This document shows positions 37,507-47,221 of a DNA stretch of 52,709 nucleotides, piece after piece (the first letter of the stretch is position 1; every line of letters begins with the position of its first letter). The notes below the pieces were generated by a model, which was not told where the DNA came from, searched no databases, and saw only the letters and a program-made list of their open reading frames with translations. The position numbers were made by a program, and so were the translations under genes. Source of the stretch: Alphaproteobacteria bacterium (GTDB lineage: Bacteria; Pseudomonadota; Alphaproteobacteria; Rickettsiales; SXRF01). The stretch lies in assembly GCA_020054105.1 (NCBI GenBank), contig JAGVLW010000075.1, forward strand, positions 1 to 52,709. The letters are read 5' to 3'.

Positions 37507-38817
37507 ATGACGCATCTGGATATCCTTAAAGGTAAACTTGCCGACAAAACGGCGTTGATCGGCATTGTCGGGCTCGGCTATGTCGGGCTTCCGCTGATGT
37601 TGCGCTACGCCGAAGCCAAATACCGCGTGCTTGGCATAGACATTGACAACGACAAAATAACCCAGCTCAACCTCGGCCAAAGCTACATCGAGCATATCGG
37701 CGCGCAGGCGATCGCCGCTGCGAAGTCGGCGGGATTCGAGGCGACTACCGATTTTGCGCAGGCCGCCAAGGCCGATGCCATCATCTTGTGCGTGCCCACG
37801 CCGCTTAACAAGCACCGCGAACCCGATTTAAGCCACATACTGAGCACCATCGATGCATTGCTGCCGCACCTGCGCACCGGGCAGGTCATCTCGCTCGAAA
37901 GCACGACCTACCCCGGCACGACCGAAGAAGAGCTGCTGCCGCCCATGCAATCCACCGGGCTTACGGTCGGCAAGGATATATTCCTGGTATATTCACCGGA
38001 ACGCGAGGATCCGGGCAATGGCAACTTTACCACCCGTACCATCCCCAAGCTCTGCGGCGGCATCACCCCAAGCTGCCTGGAAGCCGGGCTGGCGCTCTAT
38101 GGCCAGGTGATCGATACGCTGGTGCCCGTCAGCTCCACGCGCACGGCGGAAATGACCAAGCTGCTCGAAAACATTCACCGCGCCGTCAATATCGGCCTGG
38201 TCAACGAGATGAAAATCGTCTGCGACCGGATGGAAATCGACATCCACGAGGTCATCCGCGCGGCGGCCACCAAGCCGTTCGGCTTCGTTCCTTACTATCC
38301 GGGGCCGGGTCTGGGCGGCCATTGCATCCCCATCGACCCGTTCTACCTCACCTGGAAGGCCCGCGAATATGGGCTCAACACCAAGTTCATCGAGCTGGCC
38401 GGAGAGGTCAACCGCGCCATGCCGGAATGGGTGGCGGGCAAGGTGGTCGATGCCCTGAATGCCCACGGCAAATCAGTCAAGGGCAGCAAGATATTGGTGC
38501 TCGGCACCGCCTATAAGAAAAATGTCGACGACATGCGCGAATCTCCCGCCATCGCCATGATGCGCATTCTTGAGGGCAAAGGCGCGGCCGTCAGCTATTC
38601 CGATCCGCATGTGCCCCGCCTGCATCCTTCCCACGATCAGCCTTTCGCGCTGGAAAGCGTGACACTTTCCGCGCAAACGCTGGCCGCCGCCGATTGCGTA
38701 TTGATCGCCACCAACCACGGCAAGTTCGATTACGACGCCATCAAGCGGCATAGCCGGTTGATTGTTGACAGCCGCGGTGTATATCTCGAACCCGCCGCGC
38801 ATATAGTGAAAGCGTAA
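37507..38817 (+). CDS. UDP-N-acetylhexosamine 6-dehydrogenase (WbpA-like)
   Basis: '[13 protein letters not shown]', '[11 protein letters not shown]', '[19 protein letters not shown]'. Confidence 0.9.
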   Translation: MTHLDILKGKLADKTALIGIVGLGYVGLPLMLRYAEAKYRVLGIDIDNDKITQLNLGQSYIEHIGAQAIAAAKSAGFEATTDFAQAAKADAIILCVPTPLNKHREPDLSHILSTIDALLPHLRTGQVISLESTTYPGTTEEELLPPMQSTGLTVGKDIFLVYSPEREDPGNGNFTTRTIPKLCGGITPSCLEAGLALYGQVIDTLVPVSSTRTAEMTKLLENIHRAVNIGLVNEMKIVCDRMEIDIHEVIRAAATKPFGFVPYYPGPGLGGHCIPIDPFYLTWKAREYGLNTKFIELAGEVNRAMPEWVAGKVVDALNAHGKSVKGSKILVLGTAYKKNVDDMRESPAIAMMRILEGKGAAVSYSDPHVPRLHPSHDQPFALESVTLSAQTLAAADCVLIATNHGKFDYDAIKRHSRLIVDSRGVYLEPAAHIVKA

Positions 38818-38821
38818 TCCG

Positions 38822-39871
38822 ATGACAGCCATGGAAACATTTTTCTCGCCCTCTAACCCGCGCTGCCTGGTCATTGCCGAAGTCGCGCAAACCCATGACG
38901 GCAGCCTCGGCCAGGCGCATGCCTTCATCGACGCCGCCGCCGGCGCCGGTGCCGACGCCATCAAATTCCAGACCCATATTGCCAGCGCCGAAAGCACGCC
39001 GGCCGAACAGTTCCGCATCAAATTCAGCCGCCAGGACGCGTCGCGCTACGACTATTGGAAGCGCATGGAATTCACCGAAGCGCAATGGCGCGGCCTGGCC
39101 GATCATGCCAAGGAAAGTGGCCTGCATTTCTTAAGCTCGCCCTTTTCCATGGAAGCCGTGGATCTGCTCGAGCGCCTGAACATGGCCGCATGGAAAATCG
39201 CCTCGGGAGAAATCGATAATACGCCCATGCTCAAAAGGCTCGCCGCCACCGGCAGGCCGGTCATTCTGTCCACCGGGCTGGGCAACTGGCAAGATATCGA
39301 CAGGGCGGTGGCGCTCGTCAAAAACGGCACCGCGCCGCTGGGCGTGCTGCAAACCACCAGCATGTACCCGACGCCGGCCGAGCATGTCGGCCTCAACGTG
39401 CTGGCGGAGTTACGACAACGCTACGGCTGCACAGTAGGACTATCCGATCACTCCGGAACCATCTTCCCAGGGCTTGCCGCCTACAGCCTCGGCGGGCGGC
39501 TACTGGAAGTGCATCTGACGCTGTCGCGCCAGATGTTCGGGCCGGATGTTTCTTCCTCCCTTACCGTCGAAGAACTGGCGCAGTTGGTAACCGGGTTGCG
39601 TTTCCTGGAAAAAACACATGGTCACCCCGTCGATAAGAATGCCGCCTCCGAGCATGTGCAAAATATGCGCCGCCTGTTCGGCAAAAGCGTGGTCGCCCGC
39701 CGGAAAATGGCCGCCGGCACGTTTATAAGCGCCGACGATGTCACCCTCAAAAAACCCGGTGGCGGCGTGTCGCCCGACAAAATGGAAATGCTGTATGGGC
39801 GCAAGCTGCTGCGCGCCGTCGAGCCGGACGAAGCGATCGGCGATAATGACGTCGATCCCAAACTGACATAA
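38822..39871 (+). CDS. neuB: Nonulosonic acid (sialic acid-type) synthase NeuB family
   Basis: 'IAEVAQTHDGSLGQAHAFIDAAAGAGADAIKFQTH', 'VGLSDHSG', C-terminal SAF domain. Confidence 0.9.
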   Translation: MTAMETFFSPSNPRCLVIAEVAQTHDGSLGQAHAFIDAAAGAGADAIKFQTHIASAESTPAEQFRIKFSRQDASRYDYWKRMEFTEAQWRGLADHAKESGLHFLSSPFSMEAVDLLERLNMAAWKIASGEIDNTPMLKRLAATGRPVILSTGLGNWQDIDRAVALVKNGTAPLGVLQTTSMYPTPAEHVGLNVLAELRQRYGCTVGLSDHSGTIFPGLAAYSLGGRLLEVHLTLSRQMFGPDVSSSLTVEELAQLVTGLRFLEKTHGHPVDKNAASEHVQNMRRLFGKSVVARRKMAAGTFISADDVTLKKPGGGVSPDKMEMLYGRKLLRAVEPDEAIGDNDVDPKLT

Positions 39872-39892
39872 AAAAAACCCATAGCTTGCTGA

Positions 39893-41050
39893 GTGCGTGA
39901 AATGAAAAAAAGAAAAATTGCCGTCATACTGATCGACCGGGCCAATTACGGAAGGCTCAAGCCGGTCATGGCCGCCATCGCGCAGCACGAGGCGCTGGAA
40001 CTGCAGGTGGTATGCGCGGGCACCATGGTGCTTGAGCGTTTCGGCTCGCCGGTGCAGGTCGTCGAAGCGGACGGGTTTGCCATCGCGTCGAAAGTCTATA
40101 TCGAGCTGGAAGGCTCGATCCCGGTGACCATGGCAAAATCGCTGGGCTTTGCGGTCAACGAGTTTGCCAGCGAATTCCAAAGGCTGCAGCCCGACATCGT
40201 CCTTATCATCGGCGACCGCTACGAAGCACTGGCGGCCGGCATGGCGGCGGCCTACATGAATATCTGCATCGGCCATATCCAAGGCGGCGAGGTCAGCGGC
40301 TCGATCGACGAAAGCGCGCGGCATTGCCTGACCAAGCTCGCCCATTACCATTTCCCGGCCACTTTGCGTTCCGCCGAATTTATCGAGCGCATGGGCGAGA
40401 AGAAAGAAACCGTGTTCCATGTCGGTTGCCCCAGCGGCGATATCGCCTTGAATACAGATGTGTCGTTGCCTGCCGATATTTTCCAGCGTGGCATCGGCGG
40501 CCATATCGACCCCAAAAAGCCTTACCTGCTGGCCATACTTCACCCGATCACCACCGAATTCGGCATGGAAGGCGACGAGACCCTCAATCTGCTTAAAGCC
40601 GTCATGGAAACCGGGCACCAGACATTATGGCTATGGCCGAACATCGACGCCGGCTCCGATCATGTCAGCAAAGCCATCCGCCGTTACCGCGAATTCAACA
40701 ACACCGACAAGCTGCGGCTGGTGAAAAACTATCCGCCCGATCTCTATCTGCGAATCCTCGCCAATGCCGCCTGCGCCGTCGGCAACAGCAGCAGCTTTGT
40801 CAGGGATTCCAGCTTTTTCGGCACTCCCGTCGTTCTGGTCGGCGACCGCCAGACCGGCCGCGAAGTGGCCGAAAATCTGGTCTATTCCGACATTACCAGC
40901 GAAGATATCCTGGCCAAACTGCGCGCGCAGCTGGCGCATGGCCGCTATGCGCCCAGCACCTTGTACGGCGACGGAAAAACCAGCGCCCGCATCGCCGAAA
41001 AACTGGCCGGCGTCCCCATTTACGTGCAAAAAACGCTGGGTTATATCTAA
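39893..41050 (+). CDS. neuC: UDP-N-acetylglucosamine 2-epimerase, hydrolysing type
   Basis: 'VLIIGDRYEALAAGMAAAYMNICIGHIQGGEVSGSIDESARHCLTKLAHYHF', 'VGNSSSFVRDSSFFGTPVVLVGDRQTGR'. Confidence 0.9.
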   Translation: MREMKKRKIAVILIDRANYGRLKPVMAAIAQHEALELQVVCAGTMVLERFGSPVQVVEADGFAIASKVYIELEGSIPVTMAKSLGFAVNEFASEFQRLQPDIVLIIGDRYEALAAGMAAAYMNICIGHIQGGEVSGSIDESARHCLTKLAHYHFPATLRSAEFIERMGEKKETVFHVGCPSGDIALNTDVSLPADIFQRGIGGHIDPKKPYLLAILHPITTEFGMEGDETLNLLKAVMETGHQTLWLWPNIDAGSDHVSKAIRRYREFNNTDKLRLVKNYPPDLYLRILANAACAVGNSSSFVRDSSFFGTPVVLVGDRQTGREVAENLVYSDITSEDILAKLRAQLAHGRYAPSTLYGDGKTSARIAEKLAGVPIYVQKTLGYI

Positions 41051-41145
41051 ACCGGCCCAGATAACGGCGGAATTTGGCAATTTTTCAATTGCTTGATAAG
41101 CGGATAATTGGATAATACGCGCAAACGAAGTTGAAAGGACATTGA

Positions 41146-41886
41146 ATGCCTCCCATCAACAAATTATCGGAAGCAATCACCGTCGGCGACGGCCTGAAAG
41201 CCGACCGCGCCAACTGGCGCTTTGGTGGCGAAGTCGCGCAGAATTTCGACAGCCATGTGTCGAAATCCGTGCCGCTGTATCATGAAGGCCACAAGCTGGT
41301 CTGCGAGCTGAGCGATTTTTTCCTCAAGCCCGGCTCGCTATGCTACGAGATCGGCTGCTCGACCGGTGCGCTCACCGAAAAGCTCGCGCAGCATACCGCC
41401 GGCAAGGCCGATGTGCGCTTTATCGGAGTCGATGTCGAGCCCGACATGGTGGAGATCGCCAAAACCCGCGGCAAGCCTTATAAAAACGTGAGTTTTGTGA
41501 CCGACGACGCCATGCAGATGGAGATGCAGCCCTGCGACCTGATCGTCTGCTACTACACGGTGCAGTTCATCCGCCCGAGCGAGCGCCAGAAGCTCATCGA
41601 CAAGCTTTATGACCATCTGCAATGGGGCGGCGCGCTGATTATGTTCGAGAAAGTGCGCGGCGCCGATGCGCGGTTCCAGGATATGTTTGCGCGTATGTAT
41701 GACGACTACAAACTCGCGCAGGGCTATAGCCCGGAGGAAGTCGTATCCAAGGCGCGCAGTCTCAAAGGCGTGCTCGAGCCGTTTTCCACCCAAGGCAACC
41801 TCGATATGCTGGGACGCGCCGGCTTTGTCGATATTGTATCGATCATGAAATATATCTGCTTCGAAGGGTTCGTGGCCATTAAATGA
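41146..41886 (+). CDS. Class I SAM-dependent methyltransferase
   Basis: 'CYEIGCSTGALTEKLAQ...IGVDVEPDMVEIAK'. Confidence 0.8.
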   Translation: MPPINKLSEAITVGDGLKADRANWRFGGEVAQNFDSHVSKSVPLYHEGHKLVCELSDFFLKPGSLCYEIGCSTGALTEKLAQHTAGKADVRFIGVDVEPDMVEIAKTRGKPYKNVSFVTDDAMQMEMQPCDLIVCYYTVQFIRPSERQKLIDKLYDHLQWGGALIMFEKVRGADARFQDMFARMYDDYKLAQGYSPEEVVSKARSLKGVLEPFSTQGNLDMLGRAGFVDIVSIMKYICFEGFVAIK

Positions 41887-42977
41887 AAACCGCGACTAAA
41901 AATAAAACATCCGCCGCCTTTAACATCGATTCTTTCGAAGAGCGGCTGGCCGTAAAAAACCGCTTCGATGGCAATTTGCTTTTAGGCGCCAAGGATTTTC
42001 ATGCGAAAACCAACCGCAGCGGCGAAGGCAAGCCTTCCAGCGGCGCACTGATCCGTGAACACGCGAAGATCGTCGAAGATACGGGCCTCGATCGTTACCG
42101 GCGCATCGAAGGGCATTGGGAGGCGGTGGATGCCTGCCCCGTATGCGACAGCGCACAGCGCACGCATTTCCTAAACCGCTACGCGCTTGACATATACCGC
42201 TGCACCAAATGCAGCCATCGCTATTTAAATCCGCGGGTAAAATTCGATTCCGCCGAGCGGCTATATATGGACGACAAGACCGCCGCCGACATCTATTCGC
42301 AGCCGCTGCAGATTGAAATCGATGAGATCAAATACCAATACGGCATCGACCTGATCGATCAGTTGAACCCGCCGGCGCGCGACAAAATCCTCGATTTGGG
42401 CTGCGGTGCGGGCGTATTCCTGAAAATGGCGCAGCGCGGCGGCTGGCAGCAATGCGTCGGGGTCGACATCAACGAGCGTTACAGCGATATGTATAACGCC
42501 AGCGTCGGCATCCAGTTCATCAATTCCAGCTTCGAGCGGCTGGAGCCGGGCAAGCTTGGCAAGGATTACGACGCCATCTCCATGTGGAGCGTGCTCGAAC
42601 ATCTGTACGACAAGCATGCAATTCTGGATACGCTCATCGCCATGCTCAAGCCCGGCGGGCTGCTATTCATCCTGGTGACCAACGTCGAATCGCTGGCGAC
42701 GCGGCTGATGCGCGAAATGTCGCCGACATTCGCGTGGAAACATGTGTCGCATTTTTCGCCCAAAAGCCTGACTACGCTTATGGAGCGCCATGGGTTGAAG
42801 AAAATTTTCCACGAAACGGTCATCACCGAGATCGACAATATCAAAAGCTATATGTCCGGCGAATACCCCTACCACGGCTACGGCGATCCGGAAGAATTAT
42901 TCGAGTTTATCACCCCGGATTACATCCACCGTCACATGCTGGGCAGCCGCCAAATCGCCATCTTTCGCAAGCCTTAA
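41883..42977 (+). CDS. Class I SAM-dependent methyltransferase with Cys motif
   Basis: 'CPVCDS...CTKCSHRYLNPRVKF' and 'ILDLGCGAGVFLKMAQ...GVDINERY'. Confidence 0.82.
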   Translation: MKTATKNKTSAAFNIDSFEERLAVKNRFDGNLLLGAKDFHAKTNRSGEGKPSSGALIREHAKIVEDTGLDRYRRIEGHWEAVDACPVCDSAQRTHFLNRYALDIYRCTKCSHRYLNPRVKFDSAERLYMDDKTAADIYSQPLQIEIDEIKYQYGIDLIDQLNPPARDKILDLGCGAGVFLKMAQRGGWQQCVGVDINERYSDMYNASVGIQFINSSFERLEPGKLGKDYDAISMWSVLEHLYDKHAILDTLIAMLKPGGLLFILVTNVESLATRLMREMSPTFAWKHVSHFSPKSLTTLMERHGLKKIFHETVITEIDNIKSYMSGEYPYHGYGDPEELFEFITPDYIHRHMLGSRQIAIFRKP

Positions 42978-42987
42978 TCGGAACGTT

Positions 42988-43856
42988 ATGCAGCAAGCCG
43001 CCGAGCGACCTTCCCTCATAACGAAAGCCGGCGCCTTCACGTTGCCGGATTTCGCCCAGCCACAGCGCGTCCATGATTACGACCACATATTCGGCATTTC
43101 GCATCTTTGCAGCGCCCTTGCCCAAGACGTGGTATCGGGTACCAATGAGGAATTGCTGGTTTCCGTCAGCGATAATGAAGTAAAGCCCTATGTTCCGGTA
43201 CTGAATGATTTGTGCAGACTGCATTGGCTGGTACTGACCCGGAAAACCATCAACGTGTTGGAGTTCGGATCGGGATATTCGACGGTGGTGATCGCCGATG
43301 CCCTCCGGATGCTTTCCGAGCTTTTCCTGCCGTTCGCGCAGAAAAATTTCCGATGCGAACAGGCATTCCATCTATACAGCGTGGACGAAAGCGAGCATTT
43401 CATCGACGTGACGAAAAAAGACTGGCACAGCATGGGCTGCATAATGCCTCGCTATCCTACAGTGCCGTTTCCTTAATCGAGTACGAGCAGCGTTTTGCCA
43501 CCGTTTACGACCACCTGCCCAACATTAGCCCGGATTTCATCTATCTTGACGGCCCATCGCAATTTGCCACCCATGATCAAATAAATGGCTTCTCCATTGC
43601 GCATAAATGCCGGATGCCGATGGCGGCCGACATCCTGCGCATGGAATTTTTTCTCGAATCGGGAACGCTGATTCTGGTTGACGGCCGCACCGCAAATGCA
43701 CGTCTCCTCAAAGCCTTTCTCAAACGGCAATGGGCATATACCCACGATCGGCATAGCGATATCCATCTATTTGAGCTTCAGGAGCCGCCTTTGGGTAAAA
43801 TCAATGCGAAGAAACTGGAGTTCTGCTTAGCCAATGCATGGCTGATTGACGGGTAA
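42988..43856 (+). pseudogene. Methyltransferase-like gene split by a 1-nt frameshift
   Basis: ORFs 42988..43476 and 43212..43856 join as ...VLEFGSGYSTVVIADALR...VTKK/RLAQHGLHNASLSYSAVSLIEYEQRF...FIYLDGPSQF...; break near AAAAAA at about 43414-43419. Confidence 0.7.
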
Positions 43857-43858
43857 AC

Positions 43859-44575
43859 ATGATTAGAAACCAGCCCCTGACCGTTATTATCCCCGTGCGC
43901 GGCGGCTCGAAAGGTATTCCTGGCAAGAACCTGCTGCGCCTGGGCAAAGACACGCTGCTTGAGCGGGCCATCAAGCTTGCCCAGGCCTCTAAATATGTCG
44001 ACAGAGTATTGGTTTCGACCGATCATGCGGAGATGTTCTCCATCGCAAAGAAATATGGCGTGGCGACCCAGGATCTGCGCCCGGCGGCGCTTGCAAGCGA
44101 TACGGCAAAAACCGTGGATGTCGTCAAGCATCACATCAGCGCCGACCGGATCGATAGCGGCTATATCCTGCTGCTGCAGGCAACGTCGCCCTTGCGCACC
44201 CTGGCCGATGCAAACGCGTTGTGCGCCGCGTTCGAGGTAGACACTGCCGATGCGATCGCAAGCCTGACCGAACACCAGAGTGCGCATCCCGACAAGATCC
44301 AAACCATCGAAGGCGGCATGGTAAAATCCTATACCGGTAAAGAATCGGGCGTTGCCCGGCAATCGCTCCCCACCGTATATGCGCTCAATGGCGCGTTTTA
44401 CCTTACCCACCGCGATATCCTGCTGAACCAGTCTACGTTCATGCCGGCCAAAACCATGCCCTACCTCATGCCCGCCGAGCGCAGCCTGAATCTCGATACT
44501 GCGCTAGATGTACTCTTAATGCAGGCATTGGTGGAAAAAGGGATCGTCATTCCCGAAGACTATCCCGACCGATGA
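43859..44575 (+). CDS. neuA: CMP-nonulosonate (acylneuraminate) cytidylyltransferase
   Basis: 'VIIPVRGGSKGIPGKNLLRLGKDTLLERAI', 'LLLQATSPLR'. Confidence 0.92.
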   Translation: MIRNQPLTVIIPVRGGSKGIPGKNLLRLGKDTLLERAIKLAQASKYVDRVLVSTDHAEMFSIAKKYGVATQDLRPAALASDTAKTVDVVKHHISADRIDSGYILLLQATSPLRTLADANALCAAFEVDTADAIASLTEHQSAHPDKIQTIEGGMVKSYTGKESGVARQSLPTVYALNGAFYLTHRDILLNQSTFMPAKTMPYLMPAERSLNLDTALDVLLMQALVEKGIVIPEDYPDR

Positions 44576-45399
44576 AAAAGATTATCATCATCACCGGCGA
44601 TGAACTAAGGCACCGGTATTTTCGCCGCGTGTTGGCGCTGACGCCGGACATTGATGTGCTCGCCTCCTATTGCGAAGGAACCGAAAAAAGCCTGGAAAAC
44701 CGCATCATCGGTGATGCGAACGCCAGCGAATTAATGCAAAGACACGCGATGCTGCGCAAGCAATCCGAACAGGATTTCTTTGGTGCCTTTCTTGATAGCG
44801 CGCCAGACAGATCGAATCCCATCCCCATTGCCAAGGGCGACATCAACGATCCGGCTATCATCGCGCGCATCATCGAGGCAAATCCCGACCTCCTCATCTG
44901 CTACGGCACCTCCCTCATCAAAAGCCCACTGCTCGACGTATTTCGCGGCCGGTTTCTCAACGCGCATCTCGGCCTTTCCCCCTATTATCGCGGCAGCGGC
45001 ACCAATATCTGGCCGCTGATCGACGGCAAGCCGGAACTGGTTGGGGCCACCTTCTTGCATATGGATGCCGGGATCGATACCGGCGATATCATCCACCAAA
45101 TCCGCGCCAGGATTGTTCCGGGCGACAGTCCGCACCAGGTCGGCAACCGGCTGATCGGCGATATGGCGGCGACGTTTGCCAATATCGTCAGCAATTGGGA
45201 CAGGATCGAACCGCTGCCCCAACCCGACAAGAAGGCGGGCAAGCTCTGCACGCGCAAGGACTTTGATAGAAGTGCTTGCGAAGCCCTATACGCGCAATTC
45301 GAAAGCGGGTTGATCGATCGCTATCTCGCGCAACGGCCCCAACGCCTGCAAAATGCGCCCATCCTTGCCAATCCTGCTATAAGGGATGTGCAGTCGTGA
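44572..45399 (+). CDS. Formyltransferase-domain protein (putative sugar N-formyltransferase)
   Basis: 'LLICYGTSLIKSPLLDVFRGRFLNAHLGLSPYYRGSGTNIWPLIDG...MDAGIDTGDII'. Confidence 0.8.
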   Translation: MKKIIIITGDELRHRYFRRVLALTPDIDVLASYCEGTEKSLENRIIGDANASELMQRHAMLRKQSEQDFFGAFLDSAPDRSNPIPIAKGDINDPAIIARIIEANPDLLICYGTSLIKSPLLDVFRGRFLNAHLGLSPYYRGSGTNIWPLIDGKPELVGATFLHMDAGIDTGDIIHQIRARIVPGDSPHQVGNRLIGDMAATFANIVSNWDRIEPLPQPDKKAGKLCTRKDFDRSACEALYAQFESGLIDRYLAQRPQRLQNAPILANPAIRDVQS

Positions 45400-46322
45400 A
45401 AGCGATCATGTATCATTACGTCCGGGAAGAGGACGCTGCCTTGCCCTTTTTCAGGTTTTTGCACATTCACGATTTCATCCAGCAGCTGGATTATTTCACC
45501 GCGCATTACCGGCTGTTGTCATTGGATGCATTCCAGGAGACTCTTGCAAGCGATGCGGAGCCGCCGCCCGACGCCGTCATCCTCACTTTCGACGACGGTT
45601 TTTCCGATCATTACCGCTATGTTTATCCGGAGCTGAGAAAGAGAAACATCTTCGGCATTTTCTACGTTCCGACCGGACCGCTTACGCAGCAACGCCATCT
45701 GGACGTGCATCTTATTCATTTACTGACCGGTCAGATAAAGGGAGAAATCCTTGCCCAGCAGCTGCGCGGCCTTATCTCCGAAACGATGATACCCGACGTC
45801 AAGATCCGCGAGTTTCGAGAACTGACCTACAGCCGGCAGAATAATTCCGAAGCGATCAACTACGTCAAGCGCACGCTCAATTATTTCATCGATTACCGCT
45901 ACCGCGCACAAATCATCGATGCGCTTATAAAAACCAATCGCCTTTCATACGACATTGCGAGCTTTTATCTTTCCCCCGAGCAAATACGCGAAATGCACGA
46001 GGGCGGGATGGTTATCGGTTCGCACTCCATAAACCATCCGCTTTTAAGCAAATTATCGCAGCACGAGCAGGAAGAGGAGATTAAAGGCTCCTTTGCCGCG
46101 CTCAAGCGGATCGTCGGCGATTTTCACCTGAAAACCTTTTGTTACCCGTACGGTGGATTTCACAGTTTCAATGCCATATCGGAACAGATACTCAAACAGG
46201 AAGGCTGCGCCTTTTCCTTCAATGTGGAACCCCGCGACATCGCAAGAAACGATTTGCTGAACCGACCGCAAGCACTCCCGCGCTACGATTGCAACCAATT
46301 CCCGCACGGGGCGGCGCGCTGA
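45396..46322 (+). CDS. Polysaccharide deacetylase (NodB-type)
   Basis: 'VILTFDDGFSDHY', 'IGSHSINHPLLS', 'FCYPYGGF'; GTG start overlapping the previous stop. Confidence 0.85.
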   Translation: MKAIMYHYVREEDAALPFFRFLHIHDFIQQLDYFTAHYRLLSLDAFQETLASDAEPPPDAVILTFDDGFSDHYRYVYPELRKRNIFGIFYVPTGPLTQQRHLDVHLIHLLTGQIKGEILAQQLRGLISETMIPDVKIREFRELTYSRQNNSEAINYVKRTLNYFIDYRYRAQIIDALIKTNRLSYDIASFYLSPEQIREMHEGGMVIGSHSINHPLLSKLSQHEQEEEIKGSFAALKRIVGDFHLKTFCYPYGGFHSFNAISEQILKQEGCAFSFNVEPRDIARNDLLNRPQALPRYDCNQFPHGAAR

Positions 46323-46424
46323 TGTAATAAGCATATTGTGTTCTCCTCCCCCTTGCGATAGACATACACTGGCTAGCGCAGAATTGCTGCAAAGCAACAT
46401 CGATAACCAGCAAGCACGAACGAC

Positions 46425-47219
46425 GTGGCAAAAACCAACCAGGCGCAATATTGGGATACGGTCGCTGAGAATATCAGCCAGTCCGACCTTGCGCATAAAG
46501 ATCTGGTCGGCTACCAGGCGCCTTACGACGTCTACGCCCGAAGGATTGCCGTCGCCGCGCTGGAGCGGTTTTGCGCCCTGGTTCCCGATAAAAGCTGCGT
46601 CGCCGAACTGGGCAGCGGCGCCGGGCTGAACCTGCGCTATTTCTCGAAACTGGGACCAAAAAAACTCCTGGCCTTCGACTGCTCGCCGCGCCTGCTTGGC
46701 CTGGCGAAAGCCAACCTGGCCGATTTGCACAACGTCGATTATATTCAAACCAACGCCAGCAACCTGCCGGTTCCCGCGGGTCAGAAAATCGACCTGCTCT
46801 TTACCGTCACCGTGCTCCAGCACATCACCGACCCGCAGATGTTCGAAGCGGTAACCACTTCGATGAAGGATGCAAAACCGCAATATATCCTCATTCACGA
46901 AGCCACAAGCAGTATCCCCAAACTGCCCATGCCGGAATATATATTGCGCACGCCGGACGACTATTTTGCCCGTTTTCAGGGCGCAAAATACGAGCTGGTC
47001 GCGTCCGATTTCGTATCGCTGACCTGGGCGGCGCGCCTGTTTGGCGGGCTAAACAAATTGTTCGGGCTGTACGGAAAGCATGAAGGTGCGCGGCTTCCGA
47101 GCTATATCTTTGCCGCCAACCGGCTCTTTTCCCCGCTGGTGACATGGCTGGACAAACTCCTGCCGGGCAAGTTCGGCATGACCACCGCTTTGTTCAAGCT
47201 GAAACCGGCCCATTCCTAG
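46425..47219 (+). CDS. Class I SAM-dependent methyltransferase
   Basis: 'VAELGSGAGLNLRYFSKLGPKKLLAFDCSPRLLGLAKANL'. Confidence 0.8.
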   Translation: MAKTNQAQYWDTVAENISQSDLAHKDLVGYQAPYDVYARRIAVAALERFCALVPDKSCVAELGSGAGLNLRYFSKLGPKKLLAFDCSPRLLGLAKANLADLHNVDYIQTNASNLPVPAGQKIDLLFTVTVLQHITDPQMFEAVTTSMKDAKPQYILIHEATSSIPKLPMPEYILRTPDDYFARFQGAKYELVASDFVSLTWAARLFGGLNKLFGLYGKHEGARLPSYIFAANRLFSPLVTWLDKLLPGKFGMTTALFKLKPAHS

Positions 47220-47221
47220 CA

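Noticed and set aside
41051-41145. AT-rich gap before the methyltransferase gene with TTGATA/GGATAAT-like words
   Set aside because: Spacing does not fit a good sigma70 promoter; support too weak to report.
43414-43420. Programmed -1 frameshift at AAAAAAG
   Set aside because: The zero frame reads AAA AAA G rather than A AAA AAG, so both tRNAs would not re-pair; no downstream stimulator was evident.
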